In this document: one piece after another, positions 8,953 through 17,713 of the stretch
How the letters are laid out: every line of letters starts with the position of its first letter
Numbering within the stretch: position 1 is the stretch's first letter
DNA from: Emcibacter sp048269205
GTDB taxonomy: Bacteria; Pseudomonadota; Alphaproteobacteria; Sphingomonadales; Emcibacteraceae
Length of the DNA: 64,000 nucleotides
Assembly (NCBI RefSeq): GCF_048269205.1
Contig: NZ_JBLXJC010000001.1
Coordinates: 1,488,001 to 1,552,000 of the forward strand
Direction: 5' to 3'
The notes under the pieces: generated by a model
Databases searched by the model: none
Told to the model about the DNA's origin: nothing
Seen by the model: the letters and a program-made list of their open reading frames with translations, nothing else
Translations under genes and position numbers: made by a program

Positions 8953-10220
8953 GACGGTTCGATCAGGATATGCCGTTTCTTGCCGGCGGACAGTTTGATG
9001 GTGCCTTCCTCATTCAAATGATCAAGTGTGATCGGCTGTTCGCTATCTTCAACTTTTTCATCATTGATGCGCGCACCGCCACCCTGGACAAGGCGCCGTG
9101 CTTCACCCTTTGACTTGGCAAGCCCGGCCCGGGTAAAGAGATCGCTGAAGGCAAGGCCGCTTTCCAGTTCGCCTTTGGGCACAGAAATTTTCGGCAGGTC
9201 CGCAGCGAGGGATTTTTCCTCAAACGCCTTACGTGCCGTTTCCTCTGCCGCAAGGGCGGCTTCCTCGCCGTGGCACATTTTGGTGGCCTCGTTGGCCAGT
9301 ACCTTCTTGGCGTCGTTTATCTCGGCACCCTCCAGGGCCTCCAGTCGCTCAATTTCTTCGAGCGGAAGCTCGGTAAACAGGCGCAGGAAACGTCCCACAT
9401 CGGCATCGTCCGTATTGCGCCAGAACTGCCAGAACTCATAGGAAGACAGCATGTCATCATTGAGCCAGACGGCACCGCCGAGACTCTTGCCCATTTTCTG
9501 GCCGTTGGCCAGCGTCACCAGCGGGGTGGTCAGACCGAAAACTTCCTTCTGGTCTACCCGGCGGTTGAGTTCGACACCGTTGATAATGTTGCCCCACTGG
9601 TCGGAACCGCCCATCTGCAGACAACAGTTGACTTTGCGGTTCAGCTCCAGAAAGTCATAGGCCTGGAGGATCATATAGTTGAACTCCAGGAAGGTCATGG
9701 GTTGTTCACGTTCAAGACGCAGTTTGACACTGTCGAAAGTCAGCATGCGGTTAATGGTGAAATGGGTCCCCATGTCACGCAGGAATTCGATATATTTCAG
9801 TTCGTCCAGCCAGTCCGCATTATTGACCATGACGGCATCGGTCGGGCCGTCGCCGAAGGTCAGGTACTTCTCAAACACCTTGCGGATGCCATTCATGTTT
9901 TCATTGATTTGTTCATCTGTGAGCATGGCCCGGGATTCATCCCGGCCGGTAGGGTCACCGATCCGGGTCGTGCCGCCGCCCATCAGAACAATGGGTTTGT
10001 GTCCCGATTTCTGCAAATGGCGCAGCATCATGATCTGCACAAGGGAGCCCACATGAAGGCTCTTGGCCGTACAGTCAAAACCGATATAGGCCGGTACAAC
10101 TTTTTGTCCAAGAGCTTTGTCCAGACCTTCCAGGTCTGTACACTGATGGATATATCCCCGTTCCTTCATGATTGAGAGGAAGGGAGCCTTGGGTTGAAAG
10201 TCGTCGATTGTTTCGGTCAT
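8949..10220 (-). CDS. tyrS: Tyrosyl-tRNA synthetase
   Basis: A 423-residue class I aminoacyl-tRNA synthetase that charges tRNA-Tyr in the cytoplasm. The HIGH signature appears as HVGS (DCTAKSLHVGSLVQ) after YIGFDCTA, and KMSKS appears as KMGKS (NGQKMGKSLGGAVWL). The C-terminal roughly 65 residues (GLAKSKGEARRLVQGGGARINDEKV) form an S4 RNA-binding domain. Length is normal for TyrRS. It is divergent from anmK. An ATTATA at 10256-10261 (TATAAT on this strand) could be its -10 box, but no good -35 lies upstream. Confidence 0.97.
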   Translation of the reverse strand: MTETIDDFQPKAPFLSIMKERGYIHQCTDLEGLDKALGQKVVPAYIGFDCTAKSLHVGSLVQIMMLRHLQKSGHKPIVLMGGGTTRIGDPTGRDESRAMLTDEQINENMNGIRKVFEKYLTFGDGPTDAVMVNNADWLDELKYIEFLRDMGTHFTINRMLTFDSVKLRLEREQPMTFLEFNYMILQAYDFLELNRKVNCCLQMGGSDQWGNIINGVELNRRVDQKEVFGLTTPLVTLANGQKMGKSLGGAVWLNDDMLSSYEFWQFWRNTDDADVGRFLRLFTELPLEEIERLEALEGAEINDAKKVLANEATKMCHGEEAALAAEETARKAFEEKSLAADLPKISVPKGELESGLAFSDLFTRAGLAKSKGEARRLVQGGGARINDEKVEDSEQPITLDHLNEEGTIKLSAGKKRHILIEPS

Positions 10221-10324
10221 TACTCTGTTCTGTACGGTTTAAAAAATATGTCGCAATTATATTCTTGTATGATTTCAGGCGCATCATGTAGCATAGGTTG
10301 ACAAAATATATAAACGGAAACTTC

Positions 10325-11464
10325 ATGGAAAAACAGCTTTCCGAGCAAAAAATACTTGCCGTAGGCCTGATGAGCGGTACCTCGCTTGATGGTGTCGATG
10401 CGTCTTTATTGCTGACAGATGGCATAATTGCAGAACCACAGGGACATCCGGTTCACATCCCCTACAGCCAGGAAATACAGAACCTTTTGCTTGAAGGTCT
10501 GGCTCTGGCGCGCCTGCATGGAAAGCCGGTTTCCGACGATGCCAAAATCAACCGGCTGGAAGAGATACTGACCGAACATCATATATCAGCTGTTCGGGAT
10601 CTCCTGAGCAACAATGGAGTAAAGGTCCGTGAAGTCGAGGTCGTCGGCTTTCATGGCCAGACTCTGCTGCACCGGCCGGAAGAGGGGTGGACCTGGCAGA
10701 TAGGTGATGGTCAGATGCTCGCGGATAGTCTGCAGATTCCCGTGGTCAATGAGTTCAGAAGCCGGGATGTGGCTGCCGGCGGGCAGGGCGCACCGCTTGT
10801 TCCGGTTTATCACCTTTCTCATCTGGCAAACCGCGCCGGCAATGCGGTCCTTGCCATCATTAATATTGGCGGTGTTTCCAATGTTACCTGGGTGGCCTCA
10901 AGCAGAGCCCCCGAAGACCTGAGGTCCTGCGATGCCGGTCCCGGCAATGCTCTAATCAACGACTGGGTCAGGAATCATACAGGCGAGGATTGCGACCGGG
11001 ATGGCAACCATGCTCGTCAGGGCATTGTCCACGAAGAGCTGATTGATAAATGGATGGATGACGCGTATTTCAAACTGTCCCCGCCTAAGTCTCTTGACCG
11101 CAACAGTTTTGAAACGCCGGGCCTGGACGGGCTTTCACTGGAGGACGGAGCGGCAACCCTGACGGCTTTTACCGCCCATACCATTGCCGAAACCATGAAA
11201 CTTTTTCCCGAACAGCCGGAAAGCTGCTTTATCTGTGGCGGGGGGCGTCACAATCCCGTGCTGATGGCAGAACTGGAAAAAAGAATGCCAGCCCTGATTT
11301 CGCCTGTGGAATCTATTGGCTGGCACGGCGATTTTATTGAGGCCGAGGCTTTTGCCTTTCTGGCTGTTCGTCGGCTAAGGGGTCTGCCCATAACTTTTCC
11401 CGGCACAACCGGCATCAGCCAGCCCATGCCGGGGGGTGTTATTCATCTACCTTCTGATCGCTGA
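10325..11464 (+). CDS. anmK: Anhydro-N-acetylmuramic acid kinase
   Basis: A 379-residue sugar kinase of the ASKHA fold. It opens the 1,6-anhydro ring of anhydro-MurNAc and phosphorylates it during cell-wall recycling. Family motifs: LMSGTSLDGVDASLL near the N-terminus, VVGFHGQTLLHRP, INIGGVSNVTW, CDAGPGNALINDW and FICGGGRHNPVLM. I start at the ATG at 10325, just before the conserved core; a TTG at 10298 in frame adds nine poorly conserved residues. The stop abuts the stop of the convergent hydrolase gene at 11465. Divergent tyrS and anmK is a common alphaproteobacterial arrangement. Confidence 0.95.
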   Translation: MEKQLSEQKILAVGLMSGTSLDGVDASLLLTDGIIAEPQGHPVHIPYSQEIQNLLLEGLALARLHGKPVSDDAKINRLEEILTEHHISAVRDLLSNNGVKVREVEVVGFHGQTLLHRPEEGWTWQIGDGQMLADSLQIPVVNEFRSRDVAAGGQGAPLVPVYHLSHLANRAGNAVLAIINIGGVSNVTWVASSRAPEDLRSCDAGPGNALINDWVRNHTGEDCDRDGNHARQGIVHEELIDKWMDDAYFKLSPPKSLDRNSFETPGLDGLSLEDGAATLTAFTAHTIAETMKLFPEQPESCFICGGGRHNPVLMAELEKRMPALISPVESIGWHGDFIEAEAFAFLAVRRLRGLPITFPGTTGISQPMPGGVIHLPSDR

Positions 11465-12106
11465 TCAGTAACCAAGCCGTTTGGTCAGATATTCGTCTAT
11501 CCTGCGCACCAGAGGTTCGTGATGGCTTTCATAGAAATGATCGGCATTGTCGATTTTTTCATAATCGATAGTAATGCCTTTCTGGCTCTGTAGTTTGTCC
11601 ACAAGTTTCTGCACGGCGGGCTCCGATACCACCGTGTCAGCCGTCCCCTGCATAATCAGTCCGGAAGACGGGCAGGGCGCAAGGAAACTGAAATCATACA
11701 GGTTCGCTGGCGGGGAGACCGACAGGAAGCCCTCGATTTCCGGACGGCGCATCAGAAGCTGCATGCCGATCCAGGCACCGAATGAGAAGCCGGCAATCCA
11801 GCAGCTTGCTGCATCCCGGTTAAAAGATTGTAGCCAGTCAAGAGCGGCCGCAGCATCACTCAGTTCACCTACGCCACTGTCAAACTCACCCTGGCTGCGC
11901 CCGACACCGCGGAAATTAAACCGCAGTACGGCAAATCCGCGCCGGGCAAAGGAATGGTACTGATAGTAGCAGATTTTATTGTTCATGTTTCCGCCATATT
12001 GCGGATCGGAATGCAGGATCAGGGCAATGGGGGCATTTTCGCCTTTGCCCGGGTGATAACGCCCTTCCAGGCGGCCCTCGGGGCCATTAAAAATAACTTC
12101 AGGCAT
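11465..12106 (-). CDS. Alpha/beta hydrolase (COG2945-like)
   Basis: A 213-residue cytoplasmic serine hydrolase with no signal peptide. The nucleophile serine is in AGFSFGAWIG, the acid is probably the aspartate of GTADTVV, and the histidine is in NADHFYESH; RFNFRGVGRS is also typical of this family. The substrate is unknown. Proteins of this type often sit near Fe-S assembly genes in alphaproteobacteria; here it is divergent from cysE and the cysteine desulfurases, separated by a 211-base intergenic region. Confidence 0.85.
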   Translation of the reverse strand: MPEVIFNGPEGRLEGRYHPGKGENAPIALILHSDPQYGGNMNNKICYYQYHSFARRGFAVLRFNFRGVGRSQGEFDSGVGELSDAAAALDWLQSFNRDAASCWIAGFSFGAWIGMQLLMRRPEIEGFLSVSPPANLYDFSFLAPCPSSGLIMQGTADTVVSEPAVQKLVDKLQSQKGITIDYEKIDNADHFYESHHEPLVRRIDEYLTKRLGY

Positions 12107-12187
12107 CTTTAGTTTGTCTTACCTCTATAAGTGCAAAAGCAATGGAATTCCCAATATATTGTGACGACCCGCCCCTATGGCAATACC

Positions 12188-12216
12188 TTGACGTAATTGA
12201 TTGCCGCGCCTATATG
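12188..12216 (+). promoter_or_regulatory. Probable sigma-70 promoter for the cysE operon
   Basis: TTGACG (12188-12193), a 17-base spacer, then TATATG (12211-12216). The -35 matches the consensus at five of six positions and the -10 at four of six, with ideal spacing. It lies about 100 bases before the cysE ATG, in the only sizeable gap upstream of that gene. Confidence 0.5.
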
Positions 12217-12317
12217 AATTAATATGTTAGCAGTTTAAACAGGCTGGTCTCACCGATTCCGTGCTGTTATAGCATAAAAGCGGGTCAAAAGGGCAAGCTG
12301 AGATTTGGCAGAAAACC

Positions 12318-13052
12318 ATGTTTGACAATATTCGCCACGACATCTCCGTCGCAATGGAACGAGATCCAGCCGCCAGGTCACGGTTCGAGGCCTTCTTTGC
12401 CTATCCGGGCATTCATTCTCTTATTTTTTACCGTTGGGCTCACTGGTGCTGGAATTCGGGCTTCCATACCCTGGGGCGCATCCTCTCCCATATCGGCCGT
12501 GTATTTACCGGCATAGAAATTCATCCCGGCGCGAAAATCGGTAAAGGCGTGTTCATCGATCACGGCATGGGTGTGGTGATCGGGGAAACCGCCGAAGTCG
12601 GTGACAACTGTACCCTTTATCAGGGTGTTACGCTCGGCGGGACATCATTGGAGAAGGGCAAACGCCACCCCACCCTGGAAGAAGGTGTGATTGTAGGTGC
12701 CGGTGCGAAGGTGCTTGGCCCGATTATTCTGGGCCGGGGCAGTCGTGTCGGCTCCAATGCTGTTGTGGTCAAGCCGGTACCCGAGAATACATCCGTGGTT
12801 GGCATCCCGGCCAAGGTGGTTCAGCCGCCGGAAAGCAGAAAGATCGAGGACTTCTGTGCCTATGGCATGCCGACGGATGATATTCCTGACCCCATCGCGC
12901 GCTCACTTGAAGGCATGTTCGACATGGTTTGCGGGCTTCGGTCGCGGATCGAGGAACTGGAGAAGGAAGTGGCCGAGCTTGAAACCGAAAACAGTCTGCT
13001 GGCCCGGGGCAAAAAAAAATCCAGAGACAAAAAACTTCCGGCCAGTGAATAG
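12318..13052 (+). CDS. cysE: Serine O-acetyltransferase
   Basis: A 244-residue acetyltransferase that makes O-acetyl-L-serine from serine and acetyl-CoA, the first step of cysteine synthesis. It has an N-terminal helical part, then left-handed beta-helix hexapeptide repeats (VFTGIEIHPGAKIGKGVFIDHG, GVVIGETAEVGDNCTLYQGVTLGG, VIVGAGAKVLGPIILGRGSRVG). The active-site histidine lies in FIDHGMG, and GTSLEKGKRHPTLEEGV is the usual substrate loop. The C-terminal 35 residues form a charged coil (RIEELEKEVAELETENSLLARGKK), longer than in the short CysE forms. It is followed after 45 bases by two cysteine desulfurases, so cysteine synthesis and sulfur mobilisation are probably co-expressed. Confidence 0.95.
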   Translation: MFDNIRHDISVAMERDPAARSRFEAFFAYPGIHSLIFYRWAHWCWNSGFHTLGRILSHIGRVFTGIEIHPGAKIGKGVFIDHGMGVVIGETAEVGDNCTLYQGVTLGGTSLEKGKRHPTLEEGVIVGAGAKVLGPIILGRGSRVGSNAVVVKPVPENTSVVGIPAKVVQPPESRKIEDFCAYGMPTDDIPDPIARSLEGMFDMVCGLRSRIEELEKEVAELETENSLLARGKKKSRDKKLPASE

Positions 13053-13097
13053 TTAAGTGAATAATTAACGGCCCGGACGGGGAACAGGGTATTTCCA

Positions 13098-14219
13098 TTG
13101 ACCAGACCAGCTGCCTATCTGGACTATAACGCCACAGTGCCAGTCCGGCCCGAAGTCATAGACGAAATGGGCCGGGTGTTGTCGGCTGGCGGAAATGCCT
13201 CTTCCGTTCACAGTCTTGGCCGCAAGACAAAGGCGGTTCTGGAAAAATCCCGATCGACCATTGCCGACATGATCAACTGCCGCCCGCAGATGATTACCTT
13301 CACAAGCGGCGGCACCGAGGCCAACAATATTGCGCTCAGATGTATCCGGGCCGAGCGCCTGATTGTAGCGGCAACAGAACATGATTCCATCCTTGATGTA
13401 GCACGTCACTTTCCCGGAGAGATCATCATACTGCCGGTCAGGGCAACCGGTCTCGTTGATGAGAGCGAACTGGAAAAACATCTGAAAGCAAGTGACCTGA
13501 AAACGGTAGTTTCAGTCATGCTGGCCAACAATGAGACCGGCGTGATCCAGGATATTGTTTCGCTGTCATCTCTGGCTCATGAATATAATGCCCTGATGCA
13601 TACCGATGCGGTCCAGGCTTTCGGGAAAATTCCGCTGGACTTCCGCGCGCTCGGCGTGGACATGATGAGTCTGTCGGCGCACAAGATCGGCGGTCCACAA
13701 GGGACTGGAGCCTTCGTGGCTTGGGAAAAAATTGATGTGGAGCCTCTGATCCGGGGCGGCGGACAGGAGCTCGGGCGGCGTTCCGGAACGGAAAATCTGC
13801 CCGGTATCGCCGGATTTGGCATTGCTGCCGGGATGGTTCCAAAGTCCCTGCAGTTTATGGATCAGGTCAGAGAATGGCGTGACCGGATTGAACTGGAACT
13901 TGCCCGGCATACCAATACGGTGCGTTTCTTCGGGGCTAAAAGCCAGCGCCTGTCCAATGTCACCAGCATCCTGATGCCTGAAGTTTCCAGCGAGACACAG
14001 GTCATGGCTATGGATCTGGAGGGTATTTGTGTGAGCGCTGGTTCCGCCTGTTCTTCCGGCAAGGTCAAGGCCTCCCATGTTATCACAGCCATGGGAGCAA
14101 GCAAACAGGAAGCCACTTCCACCATTCGCGTCAGTCTCGGCTGGAACAGCTGTGAAGAGGATGTCGAGCGGTTCATAAAAGCCTGGTGTAAACTTTATGA
14201 CAGGAAACACAGCGCATGA
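13098..14219 (+). CDS. Cysteine desulfurase, NifS-like (first of a tandem pair)
   Basis: A 373-residue fold-type I PLP enzyme of the NifS/IscS group that removes sulfur from cysteine and carries it as a persulfide. Visible features: FTSGGTEANNIAL, the PLP histidine in ATEHDSI, the PLP lysine K196 in SLSAHKIGGPQG, and the catalytic loop SAGSACSSGK with C318. The start is the TTG at 13098, preceded by the Shine-Dalgarno-like ACAGGG; no ATG lies between the cysE stop and the conserved LDYNAT motif. It overlaps the next desulfurase by 4 bases (ATGA). It is clearly diverged from that paralogue, so this is not a recent duplication. Confidence 0.92.
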   Translation: MTRPAAYLDYNATVPVRPEVIDEMGRVLSAGGNASSVHSLGRKTKAVLEKSRSTIADMINCRPQMITFTSGGTEANNIALRCIRAERLIVAATEHDSILDVARHFPGEIIILPVRATGLVDESELEKHLKASDLKTVVSVMLANNETGVIQDIVSLSSLAHEYNALMHTDAVQAFGKIPLDFRALGVDMMSLSAHKIGGPQGTGAFVAWEKIDVEPLIRGGGQELGRRSGTENLPGIAGFGIAAGMVPKSLQFMDQVREWRDRIELELARHTNTVRFFGAKSQRLSNVTSILMPEVSSETQVMAMDLEGICVSAGSACSSGKVKASHVITAMGASKQEATSTIRVSLGWNSCEEDVERFIKAWCKLYDRKHSA

Positions 14220-15376
14220 CCCGGCCGAACCTGCCCATATATCTCGATTACCAGGCGACAACACCGCTGGATGACAGGGCACTCGAGGCCATGATGCCTT
14301 ATCTCACCACAAAATTCGGCAATCCCCATTCCATCAATCACAGTTTTGGCTGGGAGGCCGAGGCTGGTGTCGAAAAGGCGCGGAGCGAAATCGCCGGGTT
14401 GATCGGGGCAGATGATGACGAAATCATATTCACGTCCGGCGCAACAGAGTCCAATAACCTGGCCATAAAGGGCACGGCCTATGCCCTGTATCCGGATAAA
14501 AACCATATTATCACCGTTGCTACCGAACACGGTTGCGTCCTGGAAAGTTGCCGCTCACTGGAGCAAAGCGGCCTTGAAGTTACCGTGCTGCCGGTAAAGC
14601 CTGACGGGCTGCTGGATATTGATCTTCTGGCAGAAAGCATTAGCGATAAAACCGGACTGGTATCAGTGATGACGGTAAACAACGAGATCGGGGTTATTCA
14701 GGATATTGCGGCCATTGGCCGCCTGTGCCGGGAAAAGGGAGTGCTCTTCCATACCGACGCGGCACAGGGAGTGGGCAAGATCCCCCTGAGTATGAAGGAA
14801 ATGCCGATCGACCTGATGAGTATTTCCGGCCACAAGCTTTATGGTCCAAAGGGAATTGGCGCTCTTTATGTGAGCAACAGCCTGAAAACCCGGCCGGTTT
14901 CACTGATGAGTGGCGGCGGTCAGGAGAGGGGACTCAGGTCCGGAACGCTGGCGCCGGCACTCTGCGCCGGATTTGGCGCCGCCTGTGCCATCGCGCAACG
15001 GGAAATGGACCAGGACCGTAAACATACAGAGATGTTGTCTAAGCGGTTTTTCGAAAAGATTCAGGCTCAGCTTGAGGGAGTGACACTCAACGGTTCAGCC
15101 GAAAAGCGCTTGCCCGCTAACCTAAACCTCACTTTTGAAGGCGTGAAAAGCGATCTTCTGGTTTCCGGCATACGGGATATTGCCCTGTCCACCGGATCCG
15201 CCTGTTCAACCGCGAAGCCACAGCCGTCCCATGTCCTGACAGCACTTGGCCTTGCTCGCAAGCAAATCGATTGCAGCGTACGCATCGGTTTTGGCCGCAT
15301 GACAACAGAGGCAGAAGTGGATTTTTCAGCCGACATCATTACGGAAACCGTGCGGACAGCCCGCAATCCCTATTGA
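14216..15376 (+). CDS. Cysteine desulfurase, IscS-like (second of a tandem pair)
   Basis: A 386-residue PLP-dependent cysteine desulfurase. Motifs: IYLDYQATTPLD, IIFTSGATESNNLAIKG, VATEHGCVLE with the PLP-stacking histidine, K207 in SISGHKLYGPKG, and C330 in STGSACSTAK on the mobile loop. It is closer to the IscS of ISC operons than its upstream neighbour is. It starts inside the stop codon of the first desulfurase, so translation is coupled. No iscU, iscA, hscBA, fdx or suf gene follows; the next gene is convergent and its end overlaps this one by 7 bases. The scaffold protein must be encoded elsewhere. Confidence 0.93.
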   Translation: MTRPNLPIYLDYQATTPLDDRALEAMMPYLTTKFGNPHSINHSFGWEAEAGVEKARSEIAGLIGADDDEIIFTSGATESNNLAIKGTAYALYPDKNHIITVATEHGCVLESCRSLEQSGLEVTVLPVKPDGLLDIDLLAESISDKTGLVSVMTVNNEIGVIQDIAAIGRLCREKGVLFHTDAAQGVGKIPLSMKEMPIDLMSISGHKLYGPKGIGALYVSNSLKTRPVSLMSGGGQERGLRSGTLAPALCAGFGAACAIAQREMDQDRKHTEMLSKRFFEKIQAQLEGVTLNGSAEKRLPANLNLTFEGVKSDLLVSGIRDIALSTGSACSTAKPQPSHVLTALGLARKQIDCSVRIGFGRMTTEAEVDFSADIITETVRTARNPY

Positions 15377-16293
15377 GCGCCATCGGCAAAGGGTTTCAGG
15401 CACACATAGCACAGCGAATGTACCGGTGTCGGCACGCCATATTTCTGTCCCAGCCTGTGGATGGTGCCCTGTATCCATTCCACCTCAAGCTTGTTGCCAT
15501 GCAGTTTGGCATAAGCCTGAGAAGCCAGAAGTTTCTGATCTTTGAGAGCGTCTATGCGCTCCATGAACATGGATACAAGTCCTTCCTGGAGGGCCACGCC
15601 GGAGGCATTGGCCACGGCTTCCGCTTCTGTCAGGGCCATTTCGAACAAGGGACGGCTGTCGGGATCACTGCAGAGGGCGCCCGCATCCAGTCCTGTCATG
15701 GCGCCCAGACCGGCATTTGCCGCCAGAAGCACAAATTTCTCCCACAACATGACCATCATGTCAGCATGGCGGTCTCCCGCCATTCCGGTATCCCGGATGA
15801 TAGCTGCAACTTTTTCGTAGCGGGCTTCGTCAAAGCCGTTCGGGCCCGCATACATCATCATGTTAGCGCCGCCATTATGACGGATTACGCCGGGCTCCTC
15901 GATGTTGGCAGAAACATAGATCGAACCGGCAATGGTGTGCCCCGCTCCGACCACTTCCGAAATCAGATCGACGCTTTCCACGCCGTTTTGCAGGGTCAGG
16001 ATCACGGTCTCCGGCCCCATCATGGGCAGGCAAAGCTTTGCCGCATCCAGGGTATCATAAAGTTTGACGGCAAAAATTATCAGGTCCATCTGGCCGAAAT
16101 TTTCAGGACTCTCGGCGGTCGTAAAGTCACGGGTGGTTTCATCGCCTTCCTCCATTTTCAGGGTCAGGCCTTTTTTTTTCATGGCTTCAAGGTGCTTACC
16201 CCGAGCAACAAAAAAGATATCATGTCCGGCGCTGGCCAGTTTTACCCCCAGGAATCCTCCCATGCCGCCTGCGCCGATGATGCCGATCCTCAT
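15370..16293 (-). CDS. Ketopantoate reductase family protein (ApbA/PanE)
   Basis: A 307-residue NADPH-dependent oxidoreductase. The N-terminal Rossmann fold begins MRIGIIGAGGMGGFLGVKLA, the FAVKLYD segment carries the family lysine, and LQNGVESVD is typical. The helical C-terminal half contains the second conserved lysine (LWEKFVLLAANAGLGAMTG). It fits 2-dehydropantoate 2-reductase of pantothenate and CoA synthesis, but the family is broad and no other pan genes lie nearby. It is 3 bases downstream of the esterase gene and probably cotranscribed with it. Confidence 0.85.
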   Translation of the reverse strand: MRIGIIGAGGMGGFLGVKLASAGHDIFFVARGKHLEAMKKKGLTLKMEEGDETTRDFTTAESPENFGQMDLIIFAVKLYDTLDAAKLCLPMMGPETVILTLQNGVESVDLISEVVGAGHTIAGSIYVSANIEEPGVIRHNGGANMMMYAGPNGFDEARYEKVAAIIRDTGMAGDRHADMMVMLWEKFVLLAANAGLGAMTGLDAGALCSDPDSRPLFEMALTEAEAVANASGVALQEGLVSMFMERIDALKDQKLLASQAYAKLHGNKLEVEWIQGTIHRLGQKYGVPTPVHSLCYVCLKPFADGAQ

Positions 16294-16296
16294 ATT

Positions 16297-17061
16297 TCAC
16301 TCCTCCAGAAAATCCATAACCAGTTTTGTAAATTCCTGCGGTTTTTCCGCATGCAGCCAATGTCCCGCACCCTCAAGTGTTTCAATCCGGGCCTGGGGAA
16401 AGAGTTCATGGATCGCAGGATAAAAGCTCTCGGGAATATATTCGGAATGTTCACCCCGGATGAAAAGCGTCTCTTTTTCATAGGGGACGCCAGCGGGGGC
16501 GGCCGCTATGTCCGTATAGTGTGCGTCCAGAACCGGCAGGTTCATGCGCCAGTAAAATCCCTGGTCCTTTTTACGGGCAAGGTTGCTCAGCAGGAAAAGC
16601 CGCACGCCCGGTTCTGAAATATATTCTTTAAGCACATTTTCCGCATCGCCGCGGGAGGTTATTTCCTTCAGATCAATGGCATTCAGGCCATCAAACACAG
16701 TCACATGGTTCGGCGGGTAGGTCACCGGGGCAATATCGCCGACAATCAGCTTTTCGATCCTGTCAGGATAGTTCAGGGCCATCTGCATGGCCACTTTACC
16801 CCCCATGGAATGACCGATAATGTAGGCTGCTGGCAAATTATGATCATCCATAAACTCGATCACGTCCATAGCCATTGCACCGTATGACGTATCGTCGTCA
16901 TGGGGGCTTTCCCCGTGATTGCGAAGATCGAGGCAGTATACTGAATATTTTTCGCCGTAAAGCTTGGCGAGGCTCCGGAAATTGGAGGCGGAACCGAACA
17001 GGCCATGCAGGATAATCAGAGGGAAACCGGCCTCCCCGTAATGATCAAAACGTAATTTCAT
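16297..17061 (-). CDS. Alpha/beta hydrolase, YbfF-like esterase
   Basis: A 254-residue serine hydrolase with the oxyanion motif ILHGLFGSASNFR, CLDLRNHGESPH, the nucleophile elbow GHSMGGKVAM and the catalytic histidine in GAGHWLHAEKPQEF. This set is characteristic of YbfF-type short-chain (thio)esterases of unknown natural substrate. There is no signal peptide, so it is cytoplasmic. It starts at an ATG at 17061, downstream of the terminator that ends the PepSY-like gene, and leads a two-gene unit with the PanE-like gene. Confidence 0.85.
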   Translation of the reverse strand: MKLRFDHYGEAGFPLIILHGLFGSASNFRSLAKLYGEKYSVYCLDLRNHGESPHDDDTSYGAMAMDVIEFMDDHNLPAAYIIGHSMGGKVAMQMALNYPDRIEKLIVGDIAPVTYPPNHVTVFDGLNAIDLKEITSRGDAENVLKEYISEPGVRLFLLSNLARKKDQGFYWRMNLPVLDAHYTDIAAAPAGVPYEKETLFIRGEHSEYIPESFYPAIHELFPQARIETLEGAGHWLHAEKPQEFTKLVMDFLEE

Positions 17062-17117
17062 TTGATAGTGCTCCCTGGATTGAGCTCAGACTATCCCAGG
17101 TGCGCCGGTTTTTAAAT

Positions 17118-17163
17118 GAAAAGATAAAAAAATGGAGCAAGCCCGAGGGGACAGGCTTGCTCC
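17118..17163 (-). terminator. Rho-independent terminator of the PepSY-like gene
   Basis: Read on the minus strand, a perfect 10-bp stem (arms 17154-17163 and 17134-17143, GGAGCAAGCC and its complement) encloses a 10-base loop and is followed by ATTTTTTTATCTTTT. It lies 30 bases after the stop of the 17194-17553 gene and before the esterase start. This is the clearest intrinsic terminator in the window. Confidence 0.85.
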
Positions 17164-17193
17164 ACAGAGACAGATCGAGGGGTAGTAGGGGTA

Positions 17194-17553
17194 TTACCGT
17201 TTAGTAGTAATTTCACCTGTCTCTGTATCTACGTAAAGGGTGCCCACCTGCGCCCTGTTCAGGGAGCGGACATCCACTTTCCATTTTTCGCGATAGATTT
17301 TTTCATTATTTTCATCGTCAAATCCGGCGACGACGCTGATTTTCTGTACTTCCCCCGGACGAAGAGAGGTATGCCCCTTTTCCTTCAGGAACTTTTTCAC
17401 CAGTTTTTTTGCTTCGACCTTCCCGACATTGGCATATTCGACTGATTGGATGTTGCTGCTGTGTTCAATGCTGTCTGCGTAAACCGGAACGGCAAAGGCA
17501 CCGCCCAGGGCGATAATGGAGGCGAGTGTGGTAACTCCAGGTTTGTGTGTCAT
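17194..17553 (-). CDS. Secreted PepSY-like small protein
   Basis: 119 residues: a Sec signal peptide (hydrophobic stretch about 7-23, cleavage near VYADS), then one domain of about 90 residues with an alpha-helix (VEAKKLVKKFLKEKGHTSLR) and a beta sheet ending in KWKVDVRSLNRAQVGTLYVDTETGEI. That ending is the hallmark of PepSY domains, which bind or inhibit periplasmic proteins, often peptidases. No partner is encoded next to it. It stands alone, with 160 bases upstream and its own strong terminator, so it is probably a single-gene transcript. Confidence 0.7.
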   Translation of the reverse strand: MTHKPGVTTLASIIALGGAFAVPVYADSIEHSSNIQSVEYANVGKVEAKKLVKKFLKEKGHTSLRPGEVQKISVVAGFDDENNEKIYREKWKVDVRSLNRAQVGTLYVDTETGEITTKR

Positions 17554-17713
17554 TCGTTGTCTCCTACGGTATGCTGTGTGGTAGGATCATTTAACCAAAT
17601 GAGCACCTCACCGGAAACCCATATGCGATGAACCCGGCTCCATTTGCGGTAAACGAAAATGCGTGCGATAAAGAGGTATTGAGCTGCGGCAAACGGTACT
17701 TTCGGGACAAGAT

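Noticed and set aside
9270..10175. 301-residue plus-strand frame opposite tyrS
   Set aside because: Antisense shadow of tyrS; the His-rich, low-logic sequence fits no family.
10298..10303. TTGACA as a -35 box for anmK
   Set aside because: No -10 sequence lies at 16-19 bases, and the start codon would fall inside the promoter.
15271..16617. 448-residue plus-strand frame
   Set aside because: It crosses the iscS-like end and runs antisense to the PanE-like and esterase genes, with no domain.
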